The notes under the pieces: model-generated
Databases searched by the model: none
Seen by the model: the letters and a program-made list of their open reading frames with translations, nothing else
What the model was told of the DNA's origin: nothing
In this document: positions 14,459-25,869 of the stretch, in pieces
Layout of the letters: each line of letters begins with the position of its first letter
How positions within the stretch are numbered: position 1 is the stretch's first letter
DNA from: Taiwanofungus camphoratus
Taxonomy: Eukaryota > Basidiomycota > Agaricomycetes > Polyporales > Taiwanofungaceae
NCBI GenBank assembly: GCA_003999685.1
Contig: CP021233.1
Location: 1,178,001-1,242,000 of the forward strand
Direction: 5' to 3'
DNA: 64,000 nucleotides
Translations under genes and position numbers: made by a program

Positions 14459-14719
14459 AGCCTCTTGCATTGTTTTCAAAGTGTTGTATCATAGTGTCTG
14501 ATATCTCGTAGACTAAGCTCAATGCTTGATGTGCATATCAGTGGAGCGAGCAGATTGCCTGGGACAAGAACTGGATTTGAAAGCACAGGTCTCCTGTAGA
14601 GAAATGCTCTCCGGCATCAGATATGCATACATTTCAGGATACTGGTACAACATGCCGACAACTTCTTTACTGCGCATATTCATATAATTGAGCTCTTCAC
14701 AAATGTTACCGAGATTCCT

Positions 14720-15958
14720 TCACCACTTCTCATGAGCCGGACGCACTGCATGGTAGAACAACCGGTCAGGTCACTTCAGAGGCTGGGCACTTAATGCGAG
14801 GACTCACAGTCAAGTTCCCAAGTCCAAGCAGACCGGTCTTGGTTGGCGAGGTAGAGGTACGACTGGACGTGTTGAATTAGGCGATAAGGAATGATAAAAG
14901 AGAAGGGGATACAGCCACCTTTGCAATACTGTCCGGATCAAGCCTGATGTCGCCATTCTCCTTCCACTCCTTGCTTGCCGTGGCGTCAGACCTTCGCGAC
15001 AGGGAAAGGTCTGTCAGGATGCCTAGAAGGATATACTGTCAGCTGAGCGAGCCGTGTAAAGGGTCGCATTGCACTGACCTCCATCGATAATGGCCTGTCG
15101 TTTTTGAAGTGAGCTAATGTCAAGATCAAGATGATTCCGGGACACTCACATGGGCAACCTGAGTCGGACGAGCGCTTCAGTTAGCCGCAGTCCCGCTCAC
15201 TCGCATGAGGGACGTACATGGATGTTCTGCTTGCCGAATTCCTTGCTGAGGCTCTGGCTCAACGCACGCAACGCGAACTTGCCCGACGCGAAGGCGCTGG
15301 TCGTCACATTCCCTCTCACGCTTGCCGTCGCCCCGGTGAACAAAAGCGTTCCCCGCTTCCCGAGCTCGTCCACCTCGTTCTCCTTGAAGGCGAGGAGCAC
15401 CTGGCGAGAGAACGCAAAGGGTGCAACGATGTTGGCGTCGATGACGGTCTGGAGCTCCTGCTCCGTGACGTCGAGGAAGCCTTTCCAGACTCCTGCCCCG
15501 GCGTTCCAGAGAGCGACACGGATCTCAGGCTTCTCCGAAGACGCCCACTGGTACGTCTTGATATTTTGGAAGACGGAAGTGATGGCTGGGTAGGAATAGG
15601 CAGGGACTGGGAATGCAGCGGCCTGAGGTGTTGAACGTACTTTAGGCGTCGAAAGCGAAACACAGCAACAGTTGACACGTACCTCTCCCCCGGCTTTGTT
15701 GATTTCGGCAGCAGTCTTGTTGAGATGGTCCGCGTTACGCGCAATCAAGGCGACGCGGTACCCAGCTTTGGCGAACACTCGTCTGACGATAGATAGTGCG
15801 TTACGGTCATATTAATCGTGGTGGAATAGCAACATACGCTGTCGAAGCACCCGTGCCTGTATTGTAATGTATGAGTATTGGCGCATTGATACCAGGATGC
15901 AAGACGCACCACTGCCGTTTCCAATGCCTGCGATAACAATGACGGGTCGAACGGCCAT
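14720..15958 (-). CDS. short-chain dehydrogenase/reductase with 9-nt and 16-nt micro-exons
   Basis: NAD(P)-dependent SDR of 260 residues in nine exons: 15958-15910, 15856-15838, 15782-15683, 15622-15218, 15158-15150, 15094-15079, 15022-14919, 14862-14808, 14745-14720. They sum to 783 nt and every junction keeps frame with GT-AG ends. Visible motifs are a glycine-rich cofactor loop (AGIGNGSGTGAS), the NAG motif (LWNAGAGVW), TGATAS, and the active-site block SAFASGKFALRAL. In that block the usual Tyr of YxxxK is Phe while the Lys is kept. The C-terminus SYLYLANQDRSAWTWELD is typical of a fungal SDR subfamily that reads SHAIIDGGI-like at the micro-exon junction. The 9-nt exon encodes Val-Ala-His alone. 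Substrate unknown; the Phe may be normal for this subfamily. Confidence 0.88.
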
Positions 15959-16619
15959 GATAGATACTAGATTTCAATGAAGTGGCTATAGCAGTATTCT
16001 GTTGAGTACGTTGAAGAGCCCAAGTCGTGTGTCGACACCCCAGGTTGCAACATATTTATGCACAAAGGACTGAAGACGCAAGCACATCGCCATCCACATT
16101 GAAGCTTCGGGAAGGGATTCGTCAGCCAAAGATGACGCATCTCTAGTCTTGACGCTCGTTTCATTTCGTACACGAGATTACCTTCTTGTCTCACAGACGA
16201 CCCATGACTTCTCCTTCATTATTCGTCGCGACATGTCGCGATGAAAGCTCGTGGACTTGCGCAACGATGGTATCGGACGCCAACAACATTGGTGTATGCT
16301 ATCTGAACAAGCTCTAGTCCGTACAGTGATGGATGATCATAATGTACAAATGCAGTTGTGTACTAGGTGCAGTAATACACGCATAGGATTGGGTGATTCT
16401 AGACAAACCAACCTTGCAATTATGTACATACCGAGTATGTTGAAACTATGAGCGGTGCCTATGAGTGGCAACGACCTTCCTGGCTTTACATTAATGGGCG
16501 ATGCTGGATTATAGGACACTGGGAAGGTCTTTGTAATGACTCGGGACATTGGTGCCATCGAGGGGTCGAGACCATTTGTCTTGAGTCGACAGATGAATGA
16601 ATCAGTTGCATCATGCAGC
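15959..16619. other. intergenic between SDR start and FAB1 end
   Basis: No gene recognised. It should contain the SDR promoter (left) and the FAB1 3' untranslated region (right). No repeat or RNA gene is seen. Confidence 0.45.
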
Positions 16620-19600
16620 TCAAACGGGGTACGGACCTGGGCACGCTAAGAAGTAGTCGTCCATAGCGCCAACAAACCTCTCTTGGTATTCATTCGGCGG
16701 AACAACAGTTACCTCTTTCCCAGCATTGAGTCCCTGTTTAGCTTTGTACTCCAACGTCTTCGCGAATGTATAGCTACCTGTTACACATCTGGTTTCCCTC
16801 TGCGTCGGGAAGCTGAACAGCTGACGTACCTATCGTGTCCACGAGACCGCATGCAATCTGCTTGCGTTCTTCGTCTATACCAAGAAGCAGGCTGTAAGAG
16901 AAATTAGAAGCCGTGGGCATGTTGGAGAACCCGTCACCCACGAGTAATCCATGATATTACTCCTGGCGAGAAAGTCGCAATCTGCCCTGATTGCTTCTGA
17001 AAGGACGACTTTGGAGTGTGGACGCACGAGAATCAATGCTCTTCGCTGATCTAAAGGCGTTTCTACATCATCAGCCCATCCATCGCGCCATTGCTCATCA
17101 AAATCACCTTCGATCCACTCGCCATCGAACAAGGTCTTCGATGTCGAAGTGGATGCTTTCACCTTCCTACCCTGTATACCCTTGAGGTCGAAGGTTTTTG
17201 AGATCTTCTGGTGATAAAAGAGGTTCTCCATCACCACAAGATCAGCTTTGGCTTGCGTCGTGCCACTTTCGAGGTTACGAATTTCAACCGTATAGAAACC
17301 CAGTAGCTTAGCCAAGGCAGAGGGTTTGCTTGCGGTGGCGTCCATGTATCGGAAATAGGCAGGGCCTAGCTCGATGAGAACTTGACTGGAAAGAACGCCT
17401 TCATCAGACGATGTTATTGGAAGAATCTGTAGTTCCTTACAGGTCTGCGACATTCCACGCATTCACAAGGGTCTTGATGATGAACTGACCATCGGAAGTC
17501 TTCCAGAAATTCGACTTGCTCTTCCCGCCTTCTGCAGCCCAATTCTCACTCCTCGCCATACTGTGCAAAAATACATCTTGAATGCCACAGCGGCGTCTGA
17601 GCGCGTCAAACTGCTTGGCATAGTAGACAGTACAGCTGAATTTCAACCGCTTGCCTATCGTCCAGTCGTATTTGATATGAGGCCGCTCGTCGATGGCTGG
17701 CCAATCTGCCGATAGCAAGCCATGGTGAGGTGTTCCCGGCAGCGGAAGCTGCGTATCTCCTGGCTTGAGCACGTACCGCATGGCATTAGTGATGGTGTTG
17801 GTCAGAGACTCAGTGAGGGAGAAAGGGTGAGACTCTGCAACATGTGATTCCATGGCGGCCTGCGAGGACGGCATAGGCGTGGTTGCCGAGGTGCCAGGGT
17901 CGTCTTTAGGAGGTGGAGGTGGAGGAATTACATCGGGACTCGCATCGCTCTCGGCCTCAACAGTAACATCACTGTCTGCAGACATGATGGATGCCGTCTT
18001 CCCTCGGCGAATGTTGGTTTCGACAAAGCCAGAATATGACGAGGGCGTGCCGGACGATGAACTGCGCCACGAGTCCGCAAGACTAGGATTTACCTCAACG
18101 TCGTAAAATTCGTGCAGGATCTTTCCGACAGCCTCGACAGCCTCTGGCAGCCCACTTACAGAGCCATCGGCAGCCTGCATCGAGACTTCGACAGCTGGTT
18201 TAGCTCGTGCAGCCGGAGGAATGGCCTGAGGTGACCTTGGGTTGGAAGGACCTGCGATGTTCACTTTGGAGGACGTCGGAGTATCTGAACTGTCTGTCCC
18301 GGCTTTATGCCTCAGTACCTCTCGGAAAGGCATCAGCGATGTGGGTTCTCTAGGATGCTCTTTGCGACTGATGACGGCTGAATACGTTTCTGGTTCTTGC
18401 CACACAACACCATCCTGATCTGGATCAGGCGGGGGCACAGAGCGAGGCAACAGACGTTTGAAGGATGAGCCTGCGCTGAAGAAGGAGGGGCGAACATCTG
18501 CAGGAGTGGTAGGCGGCGGAGGCGGGAGAGAAGGGCGCCCATTGTTGGACATATTAGCCAGCTCACGGTGGTAATCTAAGGAGCTGTCATGCCTAGATCA
18601 ACATACCACTCAGTATAGCAGGGTCATAATCAATGCACCTTAGTGTGAAAGCTATGATACTCCCCCAGTCACCCTCCCTCACTATGACATTTCCTCCAGG
18701 AACAGCATGGCAGCCGCTCTTCCACCACTCAGGTTCCGTCATAGAGGGCATGCCAACCAACGCGGAGCCCTTCGGCAGTTGCGAAGAATGCTTGGTTTCC
18801 CATGCTGATAGTCGCCTCGAGGCTCCTCGTGCGGCTGTCACAAAGGAGCGTCGGACGTCATTCAGAGACGCTGTCGGTGTTCTGGACAGCTCAGAGTATA
18901 GATTCTGCTCTGTCCGCTGGAATGCATGCCGCAAACCAGACAGTAGGTGAATCGAGTTGGACTCGTGAGTATAAGAAGAACTGCCAGAAGACGTTGTAGA
19001 ATCGGAGGATTGTCTAGAATCTGAAGGAGCGGCTGTATCATCTATGAATGTTGACTTGCTGGACGAGTGAGGGGATTCGTCAACGGTCGAAGTATCAGTA
19101 GGAGTCTTGGACGAATTGGACGGAAGACGGGATAGGTGACCCTTAGGAGTTTCCAAACCTTCCTCATCAAATATATCGTAAGCATCATCAGCAGAAGGTA
19201 ATCGAGGTAGTCTTTTGCTATGGGTCGTGAAGTCATCGCCCATAAAATTTTCCTCCTGATTATACCATGAGTGGGGAGGTGCATTTATTGTCCCATACGA
19301 TTGCGGACTCACCAGTTTGTCGATATGTTCCGAGAGTCCTTGCCACCATCGCACTATTTCGCGTCTCAACACCCGACGGCCATCCTCCATCGCAGGACTC
19401 TGAAGGACGGTTTGAGGGTTCGACCCATCACCCTTATCTGCGTTCTTCTCAGGTACTTTGCGTCGCATGATCTGTAATCTTGGCATCCGCAGCTCAAAAA
19501 TATCTTCAACCGTAGAGAGTGAAAACGTGACCGTGCGGGCCTTACATGAGAACTTTCGATGAATGTTCAGGCGCGCTTGAGGGAGAGGCACATCAGGTGC

Positions 19601-21749
19601 TAACCAGGGTTGAGGAGGTAGAGCCGTGTGTTCGCATAGTGACGGGTCCAGCGCACAGAGTGTCCGGGAGTAAAAAAGCAATTCAAGATACTTCGCAAAA
19701 GAGAGCAGGCTGCCCGTGAGACCGAAGAAATCAGCAGCGGTGAGAGCGCGGCAGCAGACATTGGACCGAACAGGGACCCACTATGTTCCGTCAAGCATCT
19801 TTTGCTTGCGTGATTCTACCCCACAAACTGCACAGCGCTCCCACATCTGAACTACGTCGTCGGCTGCAGCAGACGCGTCCTTGGGTGTGCTCGGCAAGCT
19901 GACAGTGGCGACGATGCGTACGCCGGCATGGATCCACCGCAAGTCGTGGTCCGCACGTTTGAACTGACAGCCTGGCTTATCGCACGGATCCTCCCCGGCA
20001 CAACACAAACGCGTTATCATCTCACCAAGAGACTCGTCTGCCCTTCTGTCATAATATCGATACGTGACCCATTTTCTCCGGTTACCACAAGTTGCGAACC
20101 GCGGCGATGTGAGCATAGCAGATGATGACGGCGGCGTCAAGCTTGAGCTCGTCGGAGGCTGGGAGGCGACCAGAGGTAAGGGGACGTGTTGAGAATACAG
20201 TACAGACAGTCCCTGTTGCCTCACGAATCCCGACATGCCTGTCATGCCTCGACCCTGCGTAGCCTTACCTTCCCACCCCATTATGCTTGACAGGGCCGCC
20301 TTCTCGTCACCGGCGAGGCGGAGAGACGGGTCTTGCTTCTCCTTCGCAGCAAGACTGACGAGCACGCTGGGCAGGGGAACCACAAGCAATGGTGATGTCG
20401 ACAAGAGTTCCTTCGATGCCTCGATACGCTTCAAGGCAGACGAGATGGGGTGCTGGTCAAGCGATGCGTCATCGTCGTCTTTCGGACTATTCGAAGACGT
20501 AGCGGAGATTAGAGAGAAGTGCCTGGGACGCTGGCGTGAGCCGTGTTCTGACGGGACCGGCTCCAGCGACTGCGAGTGCGTGAGCGGCAGTTCCAATGAG
20601 CCCCGCCGTCCGAAGGACGGGCCGACACCTGTCGCTCGATGGAGCAAATTCTCCGTCTTCTTAGTTAAGTACGACCATAGTCCCGCAGAGAGCGCGTTCT
20701 CGCGTTTCATGTTCGGTTTCCTGTCTTCAGCGGGCCTCTCGACAAGAAGCACTGATGCGACTGGTGGAATGGATGGCTTGCGAAAGTGCAGTGCGACATG
20801 CGAGTTCGCGAGCAGGTGTTGCTCGAGCACGAGGGACAGATAGACGAATACAGCTACGCGGAGCACCCTACAGAGACATGCGTGTTCGGGGAGTGAGACC
20901 GCACCTTTGAAACGAAATGTACCGCCGACAACTTGCACGCCATCCTCGTCCGCCGTGGGATACAGATTGACTGAAGTTGCTCCGCATGAGCAGCCACTGG
21001 ATTCAGCTATAAGGGCCATGCTTACCGTCCCATTCGTCGAGTCCATACAGCACCGCACCGAGTGCATCGTCAGATCTGAAATCGGCATCAGGAAGACAGA
21101 ACGCGTTGGGCACAAATGTACAGTCGACAGCAGAAGCAGAACGGAGAAGATCGAACCCCCTGTACTCGGTGGGAAACGCAGAATGAGCATCGACAGTGAG
21201 CAGTAGATGGTTTGCAGAGGGCCTCGAGATAGGTCGTGAAGCCTTGGAGACCAACTCACGCAACTGGTCAAGTGCCGCGCTGAGGACGTCTTCAGAATGT
21301 CCCTCATACGAATGCTGTTCTATCCTTGGAAGCTTTCTGTCCCGCCAGTTCTCAGCTGCCAGCGACATGGCCTCCCCTTCGCCTTTGTCTTGTGCTGAAC
21401 CAAATGTTTTCTCTTTTCCCTTTTCGCTCGTGCTCTCTTCTTCGCTCTCCTTCTGCGCATGCTCTTGAGTGCGCTTAGCCGTTTCCGCACCTCTTTCCCT
21501 CATCCTCACCCTCATGCGTCTGATTCCCGTTAACCATCTTCCCTGCGAGATGCTTGCTCCGAGCTCACGCAAGGCGCTCTCGAACACGTTCTGCCATCTT
21601 CCGTGGTCGCTCATAAGTCCCTCATCTTGCAGTGCTTGAGAAATGAACCCGCGAAGGTGCGTGCGCGCCTCGACAGTGAGATCAACCAAGTTCTGACCAG
21701 AGGTGCGCAACGGAACCTCGGGAAGAGGCTTTTCGTCGAGACTAGCCAT
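16620..21749 (-). CDS. FAB1: FAB1/PIKfyve-type phosphatidylinositol-3-phosphate 5-kinase
   Basis: Makes PI(3,5)P2 on endosome and vacuole membranes. From the N-terminus (ATG at 21749; an upstream in-frame Met lies at 21770) the protein has a charged region and then a CCT-chaperonin-like domain (GGTFRFKGAVSLPEHA). Next is the Fab1 Cys-rich module (YYDRRADESLGEMITRLCC, CDKPGCQFKRADHDLRWIHA, CAVCGVESRKQKMLDGT, then SFAKYLELLFYS). A long Ser-rich linker precedes the PIP-kinase core (KSKSNFWKTSDGQFIIKTL, SALAKLLGFYTVEIRN, ISKTFDLKGIQGRKVK, DCDFLARSNIMDYS). The C-terminus YFLACPGPYPV ends at TGA 16622-16620. An apparent TAG at 19783-19781 lies inside an intron (19781-19710) whose removal gives DGTYLLSFAKYLE. 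Another intron is 21025-20971. I see no FYVE zinc finger at the start, unlike yeast and animal Fab1. Confidence 0.88.
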
Positions 21750-21953
21750 TGCAATCAACGCATAGTACACATGTAACTGGAGCCTCGTGAAAGAAAGAGA
21801 TGAAGACCGTCAGCCTTTCCGTTAGGCGTCATGGATGTACAGAAAGCTAAACTGATCACGTGAATACCCATTCTACTTATTTACGGCCGCGTTATAATTT
21901 TCAATGTACAAATACTTAACATTAATTATTTACACTGCGGAATGTACCTACAC

Positions 21954-23033
21954 CTACATCTCACCACATTCTACAATATCAGAGAGAGCATCAATCCGAT
22001 AGACAATCCCAGCACTCAGATTAGATGACGCACCAACTACCTTGACCGCCAGCTTTGGTCTGTTGTTCGGACCCGTGGGCACGTTCTCAATTTTGCGCAG
22101 AGTGAGCATGCCGTCGATAACCTTGCCAAAGACGACATGCTTGCCATCAAGGAAGTCGCACTTCGCTGTCGTTATGAAGAACTAGTCGGGTTGATGTCAA
22201 CAGTCGATCCGCAGGCGTGGTCAGATCAGCACTGGCTTTTAGACAGCGACTCTTACTTGACAGCCATTTGTATTGGGACCCGAATTTGCCTGTAGCTGCT
22301 CCGTCAGTAAATGAAAACAGGTAGGAAGAGCTGTAATACGTACCATCGAAAGCAATCCGGGACCAGTGTGTTTCTCCTGGAAGTTCTCGTCCTGTAGAAG
22401 GAACTCGGTATGAACTAACACTGTCTACCCTGTTGTAGACATACCGGAAACTTGTCCCCATAGATCGAGAATGACCCAGTGCCATCTCCCTTTATAAAGT
22501 CACCGCCTGAAAATCGCATCCCGTCAATGTAACATATCTAATTTGAGAAGGAGGACGAGCGGTAACCTTGACACATGAAATTTGGTACACTGTTCCAAAT
22601 CGGAATGGTTATGTCTCTTCAGCGTCTACTGATAACACCATGCAGCGAGGAATTCTTACACCCTGTTCAGATATAGTCAGAGAGCATGGGCCGACGTTCG
22701 AACGATATCCATATCTCACCTATGGAATGTTGCACCCTTATACCCCTGCGGCCGTGAGTTTACTCTAGGAGAACGGCAGTTCAGTCGCTCTCAAATGCGA
22801 AGTATGTAGAGACGAACCAGCAGAGCAAAAAAAGTAATCACCTGTATTCACCCGTGCATAACTGTCTGAAGTTCTCTGCAGTTCTGGCGAGTTATAGAGG
22901 TTAGCCTCCGAATTAACATGAATGAAGGTACTGACTTGGGAACTATATCACTGAAAAGCTCCATTTTTAGACGACCCGCAGGCGTCTCTCCAATGTTGAC
23001 ATCCATGAAGACAACAGGACGGGTCAAAGACAT
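21954..23033 (-). CDS. PPIH: cyclophilin H-type peptidyl-prolyl isomerase (tri-snRNP)
   Basis: Cyclophilin that binds the U4/U6 proteins in the spliceosomal tri-snRNP. Exons 23033-22936, 22883-22842 and 22764-22720 encode [29 protein letters not shown] and GYKGATFH. Later exons give [44 protein letters not shown] and [19 protein letters not shown]. The protein ends ECGEM at TAG 21956-21954, like animal PPIH. Compared with most cyclophilins the last exon carries an insert ([17 protein letters not shown]). The junction after FH is unclear: the acceptor before VPNFMCQ gives Ser where the catalytic Arg (FHR) belongs; an acceptor upstream would restore Arg but add eight residues. Identity is sure; the exact exon 3/4 join is not. 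Confidence 0.88.
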
Positions 23034-23279
23034 GATCGTTTAGCTCAAGATGCAGAACAGTTATTTGCAGTGAAGGGACACTTGATATGGACAGAGATGG
23101 ATTTCATTCTGTTCGCTTACAGGATATTTATGTAAATATTAAAGTTTTCTCTGGAAGGTTAACCCTTTTCTTTTATTCCTCGGGTTTATACTCCATACAG
23201 CGTAGGTACATGTAGAGTGCCGGCCTATCCCTTACTTGCTTGAAGTTGGTCTACACAGCCTCTGACATCACAAACCAAG
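23034..23279. promoter_or_regulatory. divergent promoter shared by cyclophilin H and DIB1
   Basis: Only 246 bp separate the two start codons, so both promoters lie here. Visible elements are an AT-rich patch (GGATATTTATGTAAATATTAAAG, near 23121-23143, quoted here in two runs: GGATATTTATG and TAAATATTAAAG) and a pyrimidine-rich tract (CCCTTTTCTTTTATTCCTC, near 23163) on the DIB1 side. Both products belong to the spliceosomal tri-snRNP. Confidence 0.6.
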
Positions 23280-23998
23280 ATGTCCTACTTTCTACCGCAC
23301 CTTCCCTCTGGATGGCACGTTGACGAGGCAATCAAGTCTGAAGAAGACCGTGTCGTTGTGATTCGCTTTGGTCACGACTGGGACAGCCAGTGTATGACGA
23401 TGGACGAGACGCTGTACTCTGTGGCTGAGAAGGTGCAGAATTTTGCGGTCATATATCTCGTAGACATCACGGAGGTGCCGGATTTCAACAAGGTGTGTAA
23501 CAAGCTGAACTAGTCCATAAGCATGGGCCAATGCGTGGTGGTGTGTCGAGCCCAGATGTATGAATTGTACGACCCGTGCACGGTCATGTTCTTCTACCGG
23601 TAAGTGCCCTGCTCCATGTAAAGATCTAAGAGACTCGTGCTCAACGTAGTACATACCAGTAACAAACACATTATGATTGATCTTGGAACGGGTAACAATA
23701 ACAAGATGTATGTCAGTCCATGTCCTGTGCATTATACTCTGCTCATTGAAGGGGACATAGTAATTGGGCTATGGATAACAAACAGGAGGTAGGCCGCTCG
23801 CTGTTCGCGCATCTATGTTACCAGCTGATTCGCTCGGTGGTTACAGTTAATTGATATTATCGAGACAGTATATCGCGGTGCGTCTAAGGGTCGCGGTCTT
23901 GTCGTTTCTCCTAAAGGTACGTGCAGTCATTGTTTCGTCCTTTGCAATGATTTATCATAGTAAACGTTGCAGATTACTCTACCCGCTACAGGTACTAA
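23280..23998 (+). CDS. DIB1: DIB1/DIM1 U5 snRNP thioredoxin-like protein
   Basis: Essential component of the U4/U6.U5 tri-snRNP that must leave before spliceosome activation. Exons: 23280-23492, 23556-23599, 23660-23707, 23761-23788, 23847-23916, 23973-23998; 429 nt, 142 residues, exactly the family length. The protein reads MSYFLPHLPSGWHVDEAI, RVVVIRFGHDWDSQCMTMDE, VIYLVDITEVPDFNK, MYELYDPCTVMFFYR, NKHIMIDLGTGNNNKINWAM and ends SPKDYSTRYRY, nearly matching the family end to end. Thioredoxin fold without the CxxC active pair, as normal for DIM1. Exon 4 is only 28 nt. Transcribed away from cyclophilin H. Confidence 0.96.
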
Positions 23999-24255
23999 GC
24001 GTAGACCTTTTCCTTCACATTGTATTGTAGTCTCCAATATCCTCATTGTCGCAAGGAGCCAATGTATAACACCATAACAGAGCTCATTTGATTTCGATAG
24101 AGATGAGCTTACGTCTTTTTTCCTCAACCGGGAATTTGTTGCACATCAGACGTGTTGTGATGACTGTCGATGAAGTACCCCAAGATGGTTCACATAAATG
24201 GCTAATATACAGAAGCGAATCTCATCGCCTCATCGATCAATTGAATAATGCTGTA

Positions 24256-25107
24256 TCATTTCCCTTTCAAGATACTGTCGATGCGAGCATTGTGTCTTTG
24301 ACGGCGCAACTCGATCAAAATTGGAAAGCCGAGGAATAAAGTACCCAATACATATTGCACCTAAAACACGGAGAGTTATGTCTGTTGATCGACGAAACAG
24401 TAAATCACTGCGCACCCCAGTCCACAGACCTGTGCGATGCTTCTTGCACATAGTATAGGCGTACAAAGCTTCCAGAATGTGAATGAATCCTCCACCGTAC
24501 CAAGAGGCAGGAACTGCCCATGGCGGGAGGGAGGAGCGGAGAGTGTATCCGGCTTTGAACAGAGGAGAATAAGTGGGCGATGTTGGTGCGGGTGCGAAAG
24601 TAACGTAGATCAGTAGGAGTATCATAGTACCCGTAAGAAGTATGTAGGCATTGGCAGGAACCTCGAAGGATGTGATTTGAGGAGCAGGAGCCTGTACAAT
24701 GCCATGAGCGTTTAGATGAGATGTCGTACTCTCGGGCATACGCACCATGCCCAGCGCCTCTTCGGCATCAACCTTCATGGATAGAAGTCGCGGTTTGACT
24801 TCTTCGTAGCCTGCAAGTGGTGGGTCGAACTCGACACGCAATTGCTTCTTAGCATTTCCGCTCGCCTTTGTCTGATATGCGAGGTTCATTCCCTGCGGTT
24901 TCAATTGAAAATCATCACCTGCATTCATCGTTGAATACACAGGCGAAGGAAATCTGTACTTACCTTAGTGTCAATCGCTACCAATCGCGCATTGGTGACA
25001 TTATCATTGACCTTGCCCCAGTACCTTACATAGGCGACCAACGTGTCTGGATGATTAGACATGTACGTGCATAAGAATGCAGACTTGGATGCGACCGGGT
25101 CAGACAT
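24256..25107 (-). CDS. DUF2470-domain integral membrane protein
   Basis: Three exons: 25107-24964, 24892-24416, 24360-24256; 726 nt, 241 residues. The N-terminal half matches the DUF2470 pattern (LCTYMSNHPDTLVAYVRYWG, ARLVAIDTKGMNLAYQ, VEFDPPLAGYEEVKPRLLSM), a domain also found with haem- and pyridoxamine-oxidase-like proteins. The C-terminal half has membrane segments (ANAYILLTGTMILLLIYVTF; GGGFIHILEALYAYTMC; VLGTLFLGFPILIEL) and a basic tail ending SILKGK. The last intron (24415-24361) must be removed to reach the conserved FLGFPILIELRRQRHNARID end; reading through gives an unrelated tail. Converges on DIB1 with 257 bp between stops. Function not established. Confidence 0.85.
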
Positions 25108-25869
25108 TATCGCGTGTCGGGAAATAGCAGAGTATTCAGATACTGTGAAAGTTGCGCAAGAGGTCGACCCCGAGACTGTCCTTTTTTACATAAGTGACTC
25201 AAGTCAGCGCTTTCTTACTTCTTGTTACTTACTTCCGAATTCGACCAATAAAGCCTGAGGGAATATCACGTAATCGTGTCTGCACCATTCCCTCACTGTG
25301 CGGGCTGTGTACTAGTTCAATACTTATCGTTTACTGCACAGGTGAGCTTCTCAGAGCATTCTGGACGTGGAGCTCCCATTCTCATGGTTCTCTGAGAGGT
25401 CGGCTTTCCACGCCGCTACACACTATACACTACATACTTTTGTCAGTTCCGCAGTGGAGATTTGGACCTTCACGTTAAGTATTACTTCACATTTAGTAAG
25501 TACATGCAATGGCTCCGACTTCTCAGCTTTTCGCACATTATGTCCACAAGCGTGTGCTAGATCATGATGGTTATAGATGGCACTGGTTCCTCACTGCCCG
25601 ATCGTGCGATGCAGTCAAGTACTTGTATGATGCTTAGTTCGATTTTGTTTGGATCTATATCCCCCGAGTCGTCGCTGACAGCACGTACGTCAGGCGATTC
25701 GAGTTCACGTATTTGCTCCCAATTCCCGTTACTCGATGAACCATACCTCATCTCGTGTCGGTGTTTTAAAATCCTTATACTGAAGTACACACAGAGACTG
25801 ACATCTCATGGTAGGTACATCCATTTTTCGTCGCTTTCTCGTCGTTGACCTTCATAACTTGTGTACTAG
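25108..25869. other. intergenic, divergent promoter region
   Basis: Separates the DUF2470 gene (minus) from the F-box gene (plus), so it should carry both promoters. No gene, repeat or RNA recognised. Confidence 0.45.

Noticed and set aside
19770-19795. In-frame TAG in FAB1, at first read as a pseudogene mark
   Set aside because: It lies in a 72-nt GT-AG intron (19781-19710); splicing gives DGTYLLSFAKYLE, matching the family.
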